Shown here in pieces: positions 23,901 to 35,500 of a stretch of DNA of 64,000 nucleotides; the stretch's first letter is position 1; every line of letters begins with the position of its first letter. Below the pieces are notes generated by a model. The model was not told the DNA's origin, ran no database searches, and saw only the letters and a list, made by a program, of their open reading frames with translations. This DNA comes from Acanthaster planci (Eukaryota; Echinodermata; Asteroidea; Valvatida; Acanthasteridae). The DNA is taken from assembly GCF_001949145.1 (NCBI RefSeq), contig NW_019091386.1, forward strand, positions 17,465-81,464. The letters run 5' to 3'. Made by a program: the position numbers and the translations under genes.

Positions 23901-26900
23901 CTCAAGGGGAGTGGCTACACAAGAAAGTGGGCGTATACCTCCACAGCCTAGTGGAAAGAGGTTGTGTCCATGCTTTCCCCCAACGTGACTTCTTTTCACT
24001 TTTCGAATTTTGATATTCCCAAGGTCGTCAATCCACCCCTGTATGTATGTGGGGGGGGCTACTTTTTGTCATTTTGCGTGGCCGGCTGACCTACCTGTGT
24101 CTAGGTAACGGGAGTAAGAGATGCGTGTGACTCCACCCAGCGTGGAGGATGATGTCAGAGCGACATCAGTGGTGCCTGCAGTAGGTTTAGCAACATCGTC
24201 TGGACAGGCCCCAGATCCCATGGAACACTGCAAAAAAAGAGACACCAGACATAACATGAAACAAAACTTTACAGAATTGGAAAATTGTGTGGATAGATGT
24301 GAGTCAAACGCATCACTCAAGCAAAACACTCTTAGGTCTGAATTACACAGACACACAAAAAGAAAGATCAAGTTTGGCAAAAATTAATAAAATAAGTGCC
24401 GATAGCTAGTTAGGAGTGGGGAACTTTGATAAAAATGTAAAAAAGACAGGAAAGACCTCAAATATTCTCCGGGGCATACTTGAAAGTTCTTCTCTTCGAC
24501 AGATACAAAACATGACCTTGATGATCTGGGCAACCAGACCAGACGGAGGCCTAGAAAAATCGGTTGCATGAAGAAAAAATTTCTGATTTCACTCTATGAC
24601 ATTATCCAACAACCTACTCTCCAAAGACCAGGATATCTCACTCGTACCTGTGACTGAGTCTGCATGTGGTAGTCCACCACCGTTGGTGTCATGTTGCGTG
24701 AGTTGACCCAGGCCACGGCAACATCGGAGCCCCTCACTTCGGGAGTGCCACCACTCACACCGAACGCCATAAAGGAGTTAGGGGGAATCTTGCCGCTGAG
24801 TTGAACCTCGATGACGCCCCCCTTGACAGACCAACGGACCTGCAGATGGTCCGCTGACAAGACTTGGCAGTTGTCATAAACCTAGGAACAAGTAAACTCA
24901 GTTTGGGGAAACAAATACTCACCCTCAGTGTTCAGAGAAGCCAACTTAATTCCCTCATTTTATCAAGTTGGTTTATTTTTGCTAACTCCAAAAAGTCACT
25001 GGTGGATTTTGTCAGCCCTGTAATTTATGACAAAAGTCAAAAAGAAGGTGAGACTGTACATGCTTGGTGAAAACATGACAGACACATTAAGAAAAAGGCA
25101 GTTTTTTTCTGTTGTGATAAACGTTTGCATATCTATACCCGAATGGTGTCGGTCGATGGTGGAACGTTCCAGGAACTGGTGTTGACAGGAGAGAAATGCC
25201 CAAAGCTGACGTGGAACTTGCTACACCACATGCTGATGTAGGAATAATCAGGGATGGTCGGGTTGCCTGGCAGGAGGCTTACGGTGACGGTCTCAGCACG
25301 GAAGATCTGCTTAACCAGCTGGCTAACGCTGGCGAGGTGAAAACAAAAGCGACTTTGGAACTTCTCAGGGGGACATAGAACAGAAATGGATACCAGGCGG
25401 GACATGTAGATGACCCTGTGTGGCTTGCTTTAACCCTAAAAGAGCTGGGCTTTTTTGGACCATCTCATAACCAAGGGGCAGCACCCCTCCTTAAGTATTC
25501 AGCTGTCCTATGCACGATCTTTTTGAAACTTGATGTGCGTGTAAAGACAATCCTTATCAGTACATCTACGAAGTTTCAATCCAATTGGACATCTTTGCTT
25601 TGTTGTTTCAGTCGTTTGAAGTCCAATCCTTTACTCATGTTGGCCCATGTGCCTGGAAAAAGTATAGAATTTTGGCTGACCTGGGCATTGCGCAAAAACG
25701 GTATGTCCAATTTTCACAAAATTGGCGCCAACATGACCATGGGATGTTACTAAAATCTCTTTTGAACTGCAGTAATGATGAAGGTTCTTTTACTATGCCT
25801 ACGATACGTACGTATCTCTCCACAGCAGAGCAGTTCCATTAATGTCTGGCTTGGCCGCGTGACCCGCCCAGAAGAAAACGGCTGAGGAAGGAGAGGGAGC
25901 AGATATGAATAAAATAGACACAATGGACTACGGGAATTGGGACAGGCAGATTGGGGAGGAGAAACGTTGAGGGAAAGAAATCATAAATGGAAAAACACAA
26001 GAGAAGTAATACATGAGGCTCAAAGTAGACAACGAACGTTGAACAGAGGGCAACAAATACCAAATAGAGAGTGGAATAAACAGAAAAAAAGAAAAACAAA
26101 AACAAAGCCTTAATCTGAAAAGAAAAGCTCCTGGCCAATTTGGAAGTAAATGTAGTAATATAACCAACCAAACGTATACAACACAGAAACTGCTTTAAAA
26201 CTGCACTGGTACGGTATTCCAGGGGTCGTAGGTTCAAATCCCGCTTCTGTCAATTTCTTTGTTCATCTTTATAATACACTGTATATACAAACACCTAGTT
26301 AGTTTCCCTGTATAGTTTGTTTCATGGTTTATGTTCAAGAAGCCGCACCCACTCTGAGTGATCCCCGTTCGCCACCTCCTAAGTTGACAACATCTACGCC
26401 CTGCGATTCACGGAATGACTTACGCACGGTCAGCACTAACCTGGGCCCAGTCCATCGTAGGATAACCCAATGAAGCTGACCGTTTTGGCGTCCTCCACGA
26501 TGATGTTCACCACTGACATCTTGTGTGACTTCTCCACCAGGACGTCATCTCCCAGGGCATGAGGGGCAGGGGGAATAAAGTCATCCGGGATGGCGACAGA
26601 GCCATAACTCTCCTGGAGAAGATGGCGGTGTTAACCCTTTTCACAAACTTTTCAAATCAAATACAGAGACACCATGACTGGGTTTCTGTGCTTTTGCTCT
26701 GTCCACACACAGACGCTGCTGATTTTCCTGTGCAGTGGTTTTTAGTCATCAGAAAGTGATGGCATATCCTAAAATGTCAAATTTAGCAATGAGCACGTTG
26801 AAGTGTTTACTCAGAAATGCTTAGCATCCTTGACCACATAATCGCCAGGTCCCTTATTTCATCACTTACTGGGAAAACCAATTAGACATGACAACGAGTG

Positions 26901-29721
26901 ACGGAATTAGGGCCCTGGCGACTAAACAGCCAGAGATAATTGAATTTCTCCGACCAGTCTCATAGGGTTTGCCCACAGGGTTTCAAGTGATGTCTACATA
27001 TGGAACTCCTTCCAAACCTCAAATCACAACATTTGAAGTTACCGTCTGCCACAAAATCATACTTACTCCCTGGTTGTCTCTGTTCCAGACTGCAATGTAC
27101 TTATATTCAGAGATGAAGTCAATGCCTGGAATGACTAACACCAACAAGTCACTGAGGTATTCTCCTAGGTCACCAGCTGCTCCTCTGTAAATCAATAAAA
27201 GTAAAAAAGAAGGTATACTGGATATACAAAAATAAGAAATTTAAAAGAACAGCGAGTTACAAAAAGACCATAGTGAGTTGAGACTAATCCTTACCCAAGG
27301 GGAACGACGGGAACCTCGGTGCCATTTGTTGAAGGAGTGGCTGATTTGCCAATCAAAAACACAGTATCTGAAGATTTAATAACATGAATACACATACAAG
27401 AATTACTTTTAAACTTTTTTTACATGCATCACCAAGAGTTTTAACAACAGTGGTCTGACTGTGCTAATTGCTATGCAGCCATGTGACAGTGATGACAAAA
27501 GACCAACCTATCTACGACGTCAAATACAATTGTCAGCTAAAATAATAGGGGGGTCCTATGTAACTAAGCATGCCAAGTGCTGAGTGAAAGAATACGTCCA
27601 ACTGACATTAAAATCAGCGCATATTCATCTGCAGGGGGCTGACATTGACAGCAGTTGAGCTGCAAGAGTTCCAATTAATATTACAGACTGTGCCAACCAC
27701 TTCACACCATTTATGACGCTGGGCACAAACCCCATCATGCCCACGAGCAGATGAGACTGGTTCCGGTCTGACATGTCTGTAAAATACTATTACTGACCTC
27801 CCTGATGGTACAGACTGAGTTGCCAAGTCCCTTATTTCACCAATTTGGGCGAAGCCCTAAAAACCAATCTGACTTGACAGTGGTGAAATTACGGACCTGG
27901 CCGTGACGGTTAACAACAATGCAGCGATACAACGCATTCAAACGTAAGGAAGGCAAGAGTTCCATATACGGTCAACTAGGGCCTAAGTTTCCCAAAAGGT
28001 TATAACAGCCATTAGCATGGTTAGAAAGGGATAACATTAACACTAATAACAGGCTTACAAACTGAAATTTAGGCCCTAGATAAGAAAATTCAAAAGCATT
28101 AACTTAGAAAACATTTTTTCAGAGGGGCCTCAACTCGTTTCCAAACGTGAACTAAGTAACGAATGCCACCAGTCAATAACATCATTTATCAAGTAGGTAA
28201 TGATTTTTTTACCAGCAGAGGAACTGGAAAGTAGGCCGTGCTTGGTGCTAATTGCTGATGAGTGTGCTAAATAAACTATGCGATGAGAGGCCGAACTAAA
28301 ACCGCCCTCTATTGGTAGAGGTCATGAAAATATTGGGCGTGGTTTGAGCGATTAGTGGGGGTAGTAGTAACCTTGTTAATTGAACGATGATTATTGTATA
28401 TTTTTATTTCCATGGTTTGGTATGATTAGTTAAGGTGTCACCGTGACTATAACGGTTGGTCTTAATCCCCCGAATGATGCTTTGCCGGGCCATCGGCTTT
28501 CTCACCAATAGGTACTGAACCTACTTACTGGCGGTTCCATCGAATGAAAATCGCTCAATGACAATGGTCCTCTTGTTGGCAGCAAAAACTGTTCCGGACA
28601 CGCCGTGGGTTGATCGGGTTCCGAATTCACCAATCCTTTTCCCATATTTGGCCCCAAATGTCGAAGAGATCAGAGCTGAATCAATAATCGAAAGATATGT
28701 CAATTATTGTAAGCAGTATAGCTTATCCGGCTTCCGGGTGTGTGGGGTCAGTCTGTGTTGGGGGGGGATTCAAAAGTGAATACGGCTTCGGGCTGGCCTT
28801 AATTATTTGACATGATGTTGGGAGAGAAAAAATATCTAAAGCCTTACTCACGGTCCCGAAATCCTAGCTTTTATTTCATGGTGTTGCTTTCCTAGGGTTT
28901 TGGTGCTAATATTTGATACATAGGTATCAAAATAAAATTTGATAACTAAAATTAAAATGAAAAAAGTGAACAAATCCGGGGGGCAAGTATACTTGCCTCC
29001 ATGCCCCCCATACGCCACTGATTGTAAGGCTAGGTTAAAACTGAGGTTTTCCCATAGGAAAGTTACGATTTTTTTGCAAAATTAATAAAGACATAATTTT
29101 TGTGGCGAATCGGCATGGTCCCATCTGGGTTTTTTTCCTGAGATGACCTCCGTACTAAACTCCTAATTGAATTGGATTGCATGTATTGTGTTTATCACCT
29201 TAACCTTGACTACAATTTTCAATTTTAGCGCTTGAAGCACTTGAAGTGCTTCTTGAGCGCTGCCCCAACAGTAGATCTCCCCTTAAGTTCAGAAATTATT
29301 TATTCATTTCTCATTTTGTGCTTGAGTGATGTTTCCAGAGCTCCCACGTGCACGAATTCCCTGGAGGTGCACTCAAGCCTCTTATAGAACTCTGACCAGG
29401 TGTGAACGTAATGACATTATAAAACACTTTGATAACAGCACGGCCCACCTCAGCCGTGCTACGATCCACACTTCCTTACATCAAAATATTATCACAACTA
29501 TTCACAAAACAAAAAAGTACGACAACGTAAAAGCTTTTCAATTCATACCAAATTACTGCAGCGACTGTGATGTCTTCTAAAAATTCCACCACGGAGGTAA
29601 AAGCCCTTGAAAGGCGTAGGATTTATTTATTTATTTTGGGGGGTTTTGGAGTTTAACCATAATAAACGTCACCAAAGAAATTACCTGATAAAACAATGAA
29701 TGTTATCCACGTCTTCGCCAT
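20955..29721 (-). CDS. knk: Knickkopf-like protein B (DM13-DM13-DOMON-cupredoxin, GPI-type tail)
   Basis: Fifteen exons, minus strand: 29721-29685, 28675-28529, 27367-27295, 27184-27067, 26612-26441, 25881-25812, 25328-25139, 24881-24648, 24227-24095, 23583-23470, 22996-22817, 22568-22372, 21893-21866, 21483-21320, 21068-20955. Every junction keeps frame, giving 656 residues. The intron phases match Knickkopf A throughout, and exons 1, 3, 6 and 13 have identical lengths (37, 73, 70, 28). Order: signal peptide (MAKTWITFIVLSA), DM13 (to about 125), DM13 (126-269), DOMON (270-429, VAVAWVN, WAVGP), cupredoxin-like (430-625, GGWKYSWYVDGLL, HYHPLYLT), and a hydrophobic C-terminus after SSSAA suggesting a GPI anchor. 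Where copy A has CYTHRFLGWKI, this copy has SYTHFGMGFRI, so a cysteine next to the conserved THxxxG is lost. It lies upstream of A in tandem, so a local duplication is the simplest origin. Extracellular matrix or chitin function is inferred from the insect family. Confidence 0.92.
26190..26262 (+). repeat. tRNA-like fragment (possible SINE remnant)
   Basis: The stretch carries a B-box-like GGTTCAAATCC followed by CGCTTCTGTCA, as at the 3' part of tRNA-derived sequences. The T stem has a mismatch, and I cannot fold a convincing D arm or anticodon arm upstream. It is better read as a tRNA-derived SINE remnant in intron 5 of Knickkopf B than as a working tRNA gene. Confidence 0.3.
26843..26920. 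mobile_element. Small palindromic MITE, copy 1
   Basis: The ends are inverted repeats: CGCCAGGTCCCTTATTTC on the left and, on the other strand from the right, CGCCAGGGCCCTAATTCC. It lies in intron 4 of Knickkopf B and belongs to the same family as 27821-27902. Confidence 0.7.
27821..27902. mobile_element. Small palindromic MITE, copy 2
   Basis: The left end is TTGCCAAGTCCCTTATTTCA; the right end on the other strand is GGCCAGGTCCGTAATTTCA. It shares the terminal sequence and an AAAACCAAT-like core with the element at 26843-26920. It lies in intron 2 of Knickkopf B. Confidence 0.7.
28970..29020. mobile_element. hAT-like terminal fragment
   Basis: The segment ends in CCCCCCATACGCCACTG, which on the other strand is CAGTGGCGTATGGGGGG. 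This matches the terminal sequence of the complete hAT-like element at 52555-52786. No convincing left terminus or target duplication was found; it lies in intron 1 of Knickkopf B. Confidence 0.4.
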
Positions 29722-29743
29722 TTTTTTCAGTCGTTTATACAAA
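29722..29743 (-). other. 5' UTR part of the Knickkopf B start exon
   Basis: A minus-strand acceptor (CTTTTCAACAG) ends at 29744, 22 bases before the ATG. The start exon therefore begins with a short untranslated stretch joined to an upstream non-coding exon. Confidence 0.6.
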
Positions 29744-30057
29744 CTGTTGAAAAGAAAATTTGGGAGGAATTATGTGCAGGAGAGCTAATAATTAAAAAAG
29801 ATCAGCAAGTTGCTATAAAAGGACCCTATAAGCCAAGAGTCTGCAACGATTGATTAAAGAAAGTAGATCTTCGCTAATTAAAAGGTAGGCCAACCAAGGC
29901 ACACAAACACTACAATAACACACACACACACAAATACCGACAAAAAAGAGAGAACAACTCATTACAAAAGCTAAATCATCTTTTTCACCTCAGTTTCAAG
30001 TGGTAGGAAGGGATTTCGATAAAATAGAATTTCAGATGAATAATTAAAACCACCTAC

Positions 30058-30151
30058 CTTTCCCTGCAGCTCTCTTTTCGGTTCGTTACTGTTCCCTCGA
30101 TCTTCGGTCTGTCGCGAAAAAGAACCCCATGAGATCCACTCACTATTTATA
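30058..30151 (-). promoter_or_regulatory. TATA box and non-coding first exon of Knickkopf B
   Basis: On the minus strand TATAAATA lies at 30151-30144. A strong donor (GAAAG followed by GTAGGTGG) is at 30058. With a start about 25-30 bases after the TATA box, this gives a non-coding first exon of roughly 60 bases spliced to 29743. An ATTGG/CCAAT-type word lies upstream near 30203. The model is consistent but unverified. Confidence 0.6.
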
Positions 30152-32557
30152 AGATTTATCTCGTTTGTGAGCAGTGGAAATTAATTCAAACTTGCAATGC
30201 GATTGGCCAACGGTCGAGGGATGGACCCCTGCGAATGATCATTACATCTACTTACCATTGGTTGATGGTAGTAGTTATAATTGCAAAGATTTGCATATAC
30301 CCGCTGATTGGTGATGCACAGTAGTCCAAAGGGTGGAAAAGGGCTGGGCTAATAGCGCGCTGGGCCAAGAGAGGCACATCGACGTAAAGGTTTCCTGACG
30401 TAAAGGCCTTGACTCAGGACACACCCACCGTATCGCAATTAATGTGGACGTGCCGTTCTCGCATAATGTCAAACCAGTGGGCGTAAATGCTGGGGGATGG
30501 GATACTATCTCCCCGCTTTTTGAGATGGGGGATGGGCTATTGCATCATCTCCCCTTTTTGTGGTGAGCAAAAAACTAAAACAGATTTTAACTAAGTTTCA
30601 GACTTTTTGACGACTAAAATGCATTCAGTATCACTCAAAGAGGGAAGACAATTTTTTTTAAAGCCATAAATACATGTATGTCATTCTGAATGCATAACAC
30701 AGATGTACATCACTGTCACGAACATCGACAAAATCGAGTCATGCGGTGTCTCACACCCGTGCGGGCCACAATGTCAAATTTTGAGGGCCGGGCAAGTTAC
30801 CCCACTCCCCCCCCTCCAATTTCCGGCACAGATTTACGCCACTGTGTCAAACAAATTCAAACATCATGCGAGTCAAACTTTGACTCGGCTTGCCAAAAAA
30901 ATTTCACACTTTTTCAGGAAAAAGGGCTGAGCCTAATTGACGAACAAACGGTGTGAAATAGAAGTCTGTTAGGGTTAAATAAAAGTGATGCCGAATCAGC
31001 AGCTGCCTCGGGAGCGATCGTAACCTAGGCCTTGCAACGTGCGGGGGTTAAACCTTCGTTAATTTACATAAGTACATCTTGAAATCAAAAGTCGTTCCCG
31101 ACACGATAAGCAGGTTCGTGTTCATCGAGGATTGTAGTATACGTTGTTCTGCTATGTCCCTGAGGTAGAGGGAACATAATGCATTTTGGCAGGTGAAAAT
31201 CAATTCTTCAGAGAGATGTATGAACTTTGTATAAAAACAGGTTTTAACAAAGACGTCTGCTATACGCAATCCTGTCCTGAAAACGATACAGAATACCGCC
31301 TCATAAGTCAAACACAAATCATCGCAAGTGACTGAGACTAAGTGGCCGGAAATACATTTCACCCCTCCCTCTCGAACGGTGGCGCTTTGTCTGAGCTGAT
31401 ATACAGGTATATATTCAGAAAAAAAGAACCACGATGTGCCCCGATTTCCAGGCGACCCTTTCGGCCTGAACACGCCACCACAAAGCAGGATATAACAAAC
31501 ACTTTAAAATGTGGCGGCTCTGAAAAGACTCCTTGTGGCCATCTGAAAAGATAATGCAATTATAAACTTGCACTAAATTGGTTCATTCTGGCGGTTCCAA
31601 AACTGTCCAAAAAATCGCACCCTTTGCAGGCAGTACAGAATAATTCACCACGGTCATAATTTCGCGTTGATTTCTTTTACTGAATTAAAATAGGCGAAAA
31701 GAATTTCATGTTCAGACTACATGAAACGGATTGCCTGATCCGATGCACTAAATTCGTCTGTTATTTTTTTTTTCTGCACGAACACCAGTTTTGTCATCAC
31801 ATTAAATACAAGCACGTGTAGTGTTTCATGTACAGACTAATACTAGACGGGAGACATTGTGCCTTCCTATGCTACGAACATCAACTGTCTTCGTCATCAG
31901 CACGACTGAACTTTCTTGGTAGTTTTGATAAATGAATGGCATGTTTGTAGAGCACAATGTATACATGAAGAACTGCATGTCGATGCACCAAACCTGAATA
32001 ATGTACAGCTTCACTGGGAAACACTGGAAAAATGCGTGTTACATCAAGTTTACAATCTAGCAAAGGGGAGACAAGGTTATATCAAGATGAGTTTCAAACT
32101 TTCTACTCTAAGAAGTCTCAGACTTGGGTAATCCTGGAAATTTACTACCCTTCCTTCTTACCCCAATTCTTGCCACCCAAACCCTTTGTATCTTGTTGCA
32201 TGTTCGTAGTTTACTGAAATAATGATTTCAGGTAAACAAAACCTGAAGTAATGGCCATGTGGCAGATAAATGAATGGGAACTCTGGAATGAATTGTCTCT
32301 CATATCACATGTACTAACCAGAGAAGAAACCGACTATTAAATGACTTTAAATTTTTTTCTTCTACCTTTGATTTTCCACCAGTTACACACCAATACAACA
32401 CAGTATGTATTGCAAACCGCAAACCTCCCCATTCATTGTTTAGTGTTATTCTGCTTTGCTTTTTTTTTTAACGGAAGGTAACCACTCATATTTTTACTTG
32501 AACCAATTTTTGCTATTTTCAACTCTTGTTAATGCAGACCCTAGCAAGTGAACAGCA
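30152..32557. other. Intergenic region between Knickkopf B and PSMD4
   Basis: No coding exons seen on either strand. At 30790-30844 a C-rich stretch ends in TTTACGCCACTG, another hAT-like terminal fragment. The rest appears unique. It should contain the 3' untranslated region of PSMD4 next to 32558, but no clean AATAAA on the minus strand was found. Confidence 0.5.
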
Positions 32558-35500
32558 TCATTTCTTCTCGGGCGACTTGTTGTCTTTCTTCTTCTCTTCT
32601 GTCTGTGGTTGCTGGGTCAGCGTTCCCATGGCGTCGCGGACGGCCTCGCTGGAGATGTCCACGCCCGGTAGGTTCTCCATGACGCTCTGAAGAAACGCCG
32701 GATCCGACATCAGCTCTGAGAAATCCTCGCTTTCCCCTTCAGCCTGCTGAGTAAACAGCCAAAACAGGTTTTGTTTTTCAATTCTGTTCTTCAGAATTCA
32801 TAAAGAATATGTATTCAAATAAGTATTTTGAAATCTACGCATTCAACTCGAAATCCAGATGAAAGTAAGGAGGAACTTCCAAACTCTGCAATTTTCAATT
32901 TGCAAGGAACTGGCAATCAACTGACACTCTGAAGATAAACCACAATGCCTGCAACTCGAATGCTTCCATTCCGAGGGTTTGAGCACAGCTCAGATAACTG
33001 AACGCCGCCAAGGGATAATGAAATGAAAGTGGGACGGGGCATGGTAAGGAGGTGTTACCTTCGAGTCTCCTCCCTCCATACTGGCGGGTGTGTCCGTCTC
33101 CATAGGGATCTCACTGGCTGCACTGTCACTCAGTCCGGAGAGCACTAGGGAAGAAAACAAAAAACCCACAAATCATTCAGGTTGCCAGTCTAGGGCTGTG
33201 TCGAAATCCGCCGGTTGTGGCTGAGGGTAACATATTTATCTATGCAAAAGGGCCTCAGTCACTAGCCAGTGGCTTATATGGACCTACATGTTACGGTTAG
33301 CCGCAGTCCTGTCATTCTGCTCCAGAGGCTTCATTACCTGAGCTTTGGGCGAGAGACATCTGCATGGCGAAGGCAATCTGTTCCTCTTCCGTCATGGTGC
33401 TGAGGTCCGGCATAGGGGTCTCCATGGCGCCGGACATGGCCAGAGCCTGCTCTAGTAATGCTTCCTCCGAATCAGCTGTATCAAACACAACATCTCTAAT
33501 ATTAAACAAACCCCAGCTGTGGTCAGTTTCACTTATCAATAACAGATTAATACCAACCTCCATCTCACTGAAAAAAGTACGCTCATTTGGCTGGTGCTCA
33601 GCTTTTTAACAACTTCTGAAGAAATTAACCCCTTGAAACAGTTGACTGGATGACAATCTCATCCACCGGCATTTTCTCATCCAGCTGCTGCTTCAAAATG
33701 AGCCTCACGACCGAGAAAAATAGTCTGGCCGTCTTTTCAGGGGTTCACAATCTGCGTAAGATTCTAACCTGGGGCACTGGTGGGCTTGGGCGTGGCATCC
33801 GTGGTGGCCGACTCGGATGGCTGTGAGGGCGCCTCTTGCCTCTGTCTTTGCTCTTCCATGGATATACGTAATGCCTGCGAGGGGTGAATAAATTTGCCGA
33901 ATTGAGAATCATTCCCAATTGAGAATCAACATCAAGCAAGATGGTTGGCACTTTTTTGGGGAACAGTTTAAACAGTAACAATCAAACACTGGCTGATCTC
34001 TTCAGCTGTTGATGACCTGTTTCCATTTTCAGACAGGCAACTGCAAGTCGGAAAAACACAGGGCAATTCCAACTTCCACGAGACTTTGTGGCATGTGGGA
34101 GACTCAATAACAGGAAATTGGCTGATCCCCCCCCAAAAATGCATGCCTGTGTTTGGTCTTGGGATATTATATATTACCATAGCGAGTTCTGGATCCGTGG
34201 ACGGGTCAAAGCCAAACTCGAATTCTCCCCCTGTGCCAGGTAGGCCGGGCACGGCTCCAGTGCCATCCTCACCGACAATGATGGGCGAGTTCATCAGGGC
34301 GTCGGACAGGAGAGTTCCTGGTGGGATCGTCACTAGATGAGACCTGCCATCGAACCAAATGGTGTAAAAAATGCAGCGTTACTAAACAAGAAGAACAACT
34401 GTATTGATGTGCATCTCCAATTAATTTGCCAGGAGTTTGTAAATTCCTGTAAATATATTTTCCAGTACATAGTGGTATTTCATTTACAATTTAAACATAA
34501 CTTTAGTCGACACAGAAAGGCAAGGTGTAGTTTGTTCAAGCTTACCCTGTGCCATCGCTACCATTGATGGTATCTATAAAAGCAGTCAATTTCTCAGTGT
34601 TGAGTTTCTGCAGAGAAACAACATGGAAACTGTGGGCGATCTACGTTCAAAAGCCTGACATGTTTCTGGCAACACCGACGATGACATTCAGACGAAATTT
34701 AAAAGGGAAAGGAGGGGATTTAGAGTGTAAAACTTTCTTCGTTATCCGCCCCGAGTTGAATTGCACCTCCAAAGAGCGAAAGAAAGACAGAGGGTTGTAA
34801 GTTTTCCAAGCAGGTTCTTGCATGTGTTCTGCGTGTACGCAAGGATCATACATTAAGGAATAAATCTGTTACGTGTACTCAGCGTGCTCGGCATCAAATG
34901 TGTCATTGATATCCATTATGAAAGTGTGCTTATGCAGTGAGTACCAAAAAAACACGCCCTCTCTTGTTGCGCTCGGAGTGGATTGCTGTCAACACGCTGC
35001 CGTCAAAAAACCTTCAGGCCAACATTTCTCAATGTCCTAGCCATGACCACAAGCCCCAAGCTTTCCTTTGATAAAATAAACATTTTCTCCCCCTTTTCAT
35101 CTTAATGAAGCCATTTTGATAGGTTGATTGTCTTACATCTTCACCAAAGTTGACGACGTCTACGTTGACTTTTTCCTTCTTCAGTTTTTTTGCTAGTTTG
35201 ACCAGCTGTAACAGACAAAATGCGAGAGTGAATAACAAGATCAAGAACTTTAAATCAAACACTTAGATCTTGACACAATTCAAATTTCCTCGGTGCTTCA
35301 CATCTCACACTTAATTGTGTATGGGAAAAGGAAACTCCCTTTTTATCTATTCTCAGAAAACAAACGGATTTCCCTCCTCAAAGATGAATGATTACACATT
35401 GCTGTCTTATAGACTTTGACAGGTCTGCCAAAGGAAAGACTGAATGGACTTACCTCCTTTTCTTCATTTGTAATTGGACTTCCTACGAAGGCAATGATTC

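Noticed and set aside
25430-25800. A repeat-like stretch beginning AACCCTAAAAGAGCTGGG in Knickkopf B intron 6.
   Set aside because: It looks like a dispersed repeat by composition, but no second copy, inverted ends or target duplication is visible in the window.
26190-26262. A functional tRNA gene.
   Set aside because: Only the B box and 3' part look tRNA-like; the T stem is mismatched and no D or anticodon arm could be folded.
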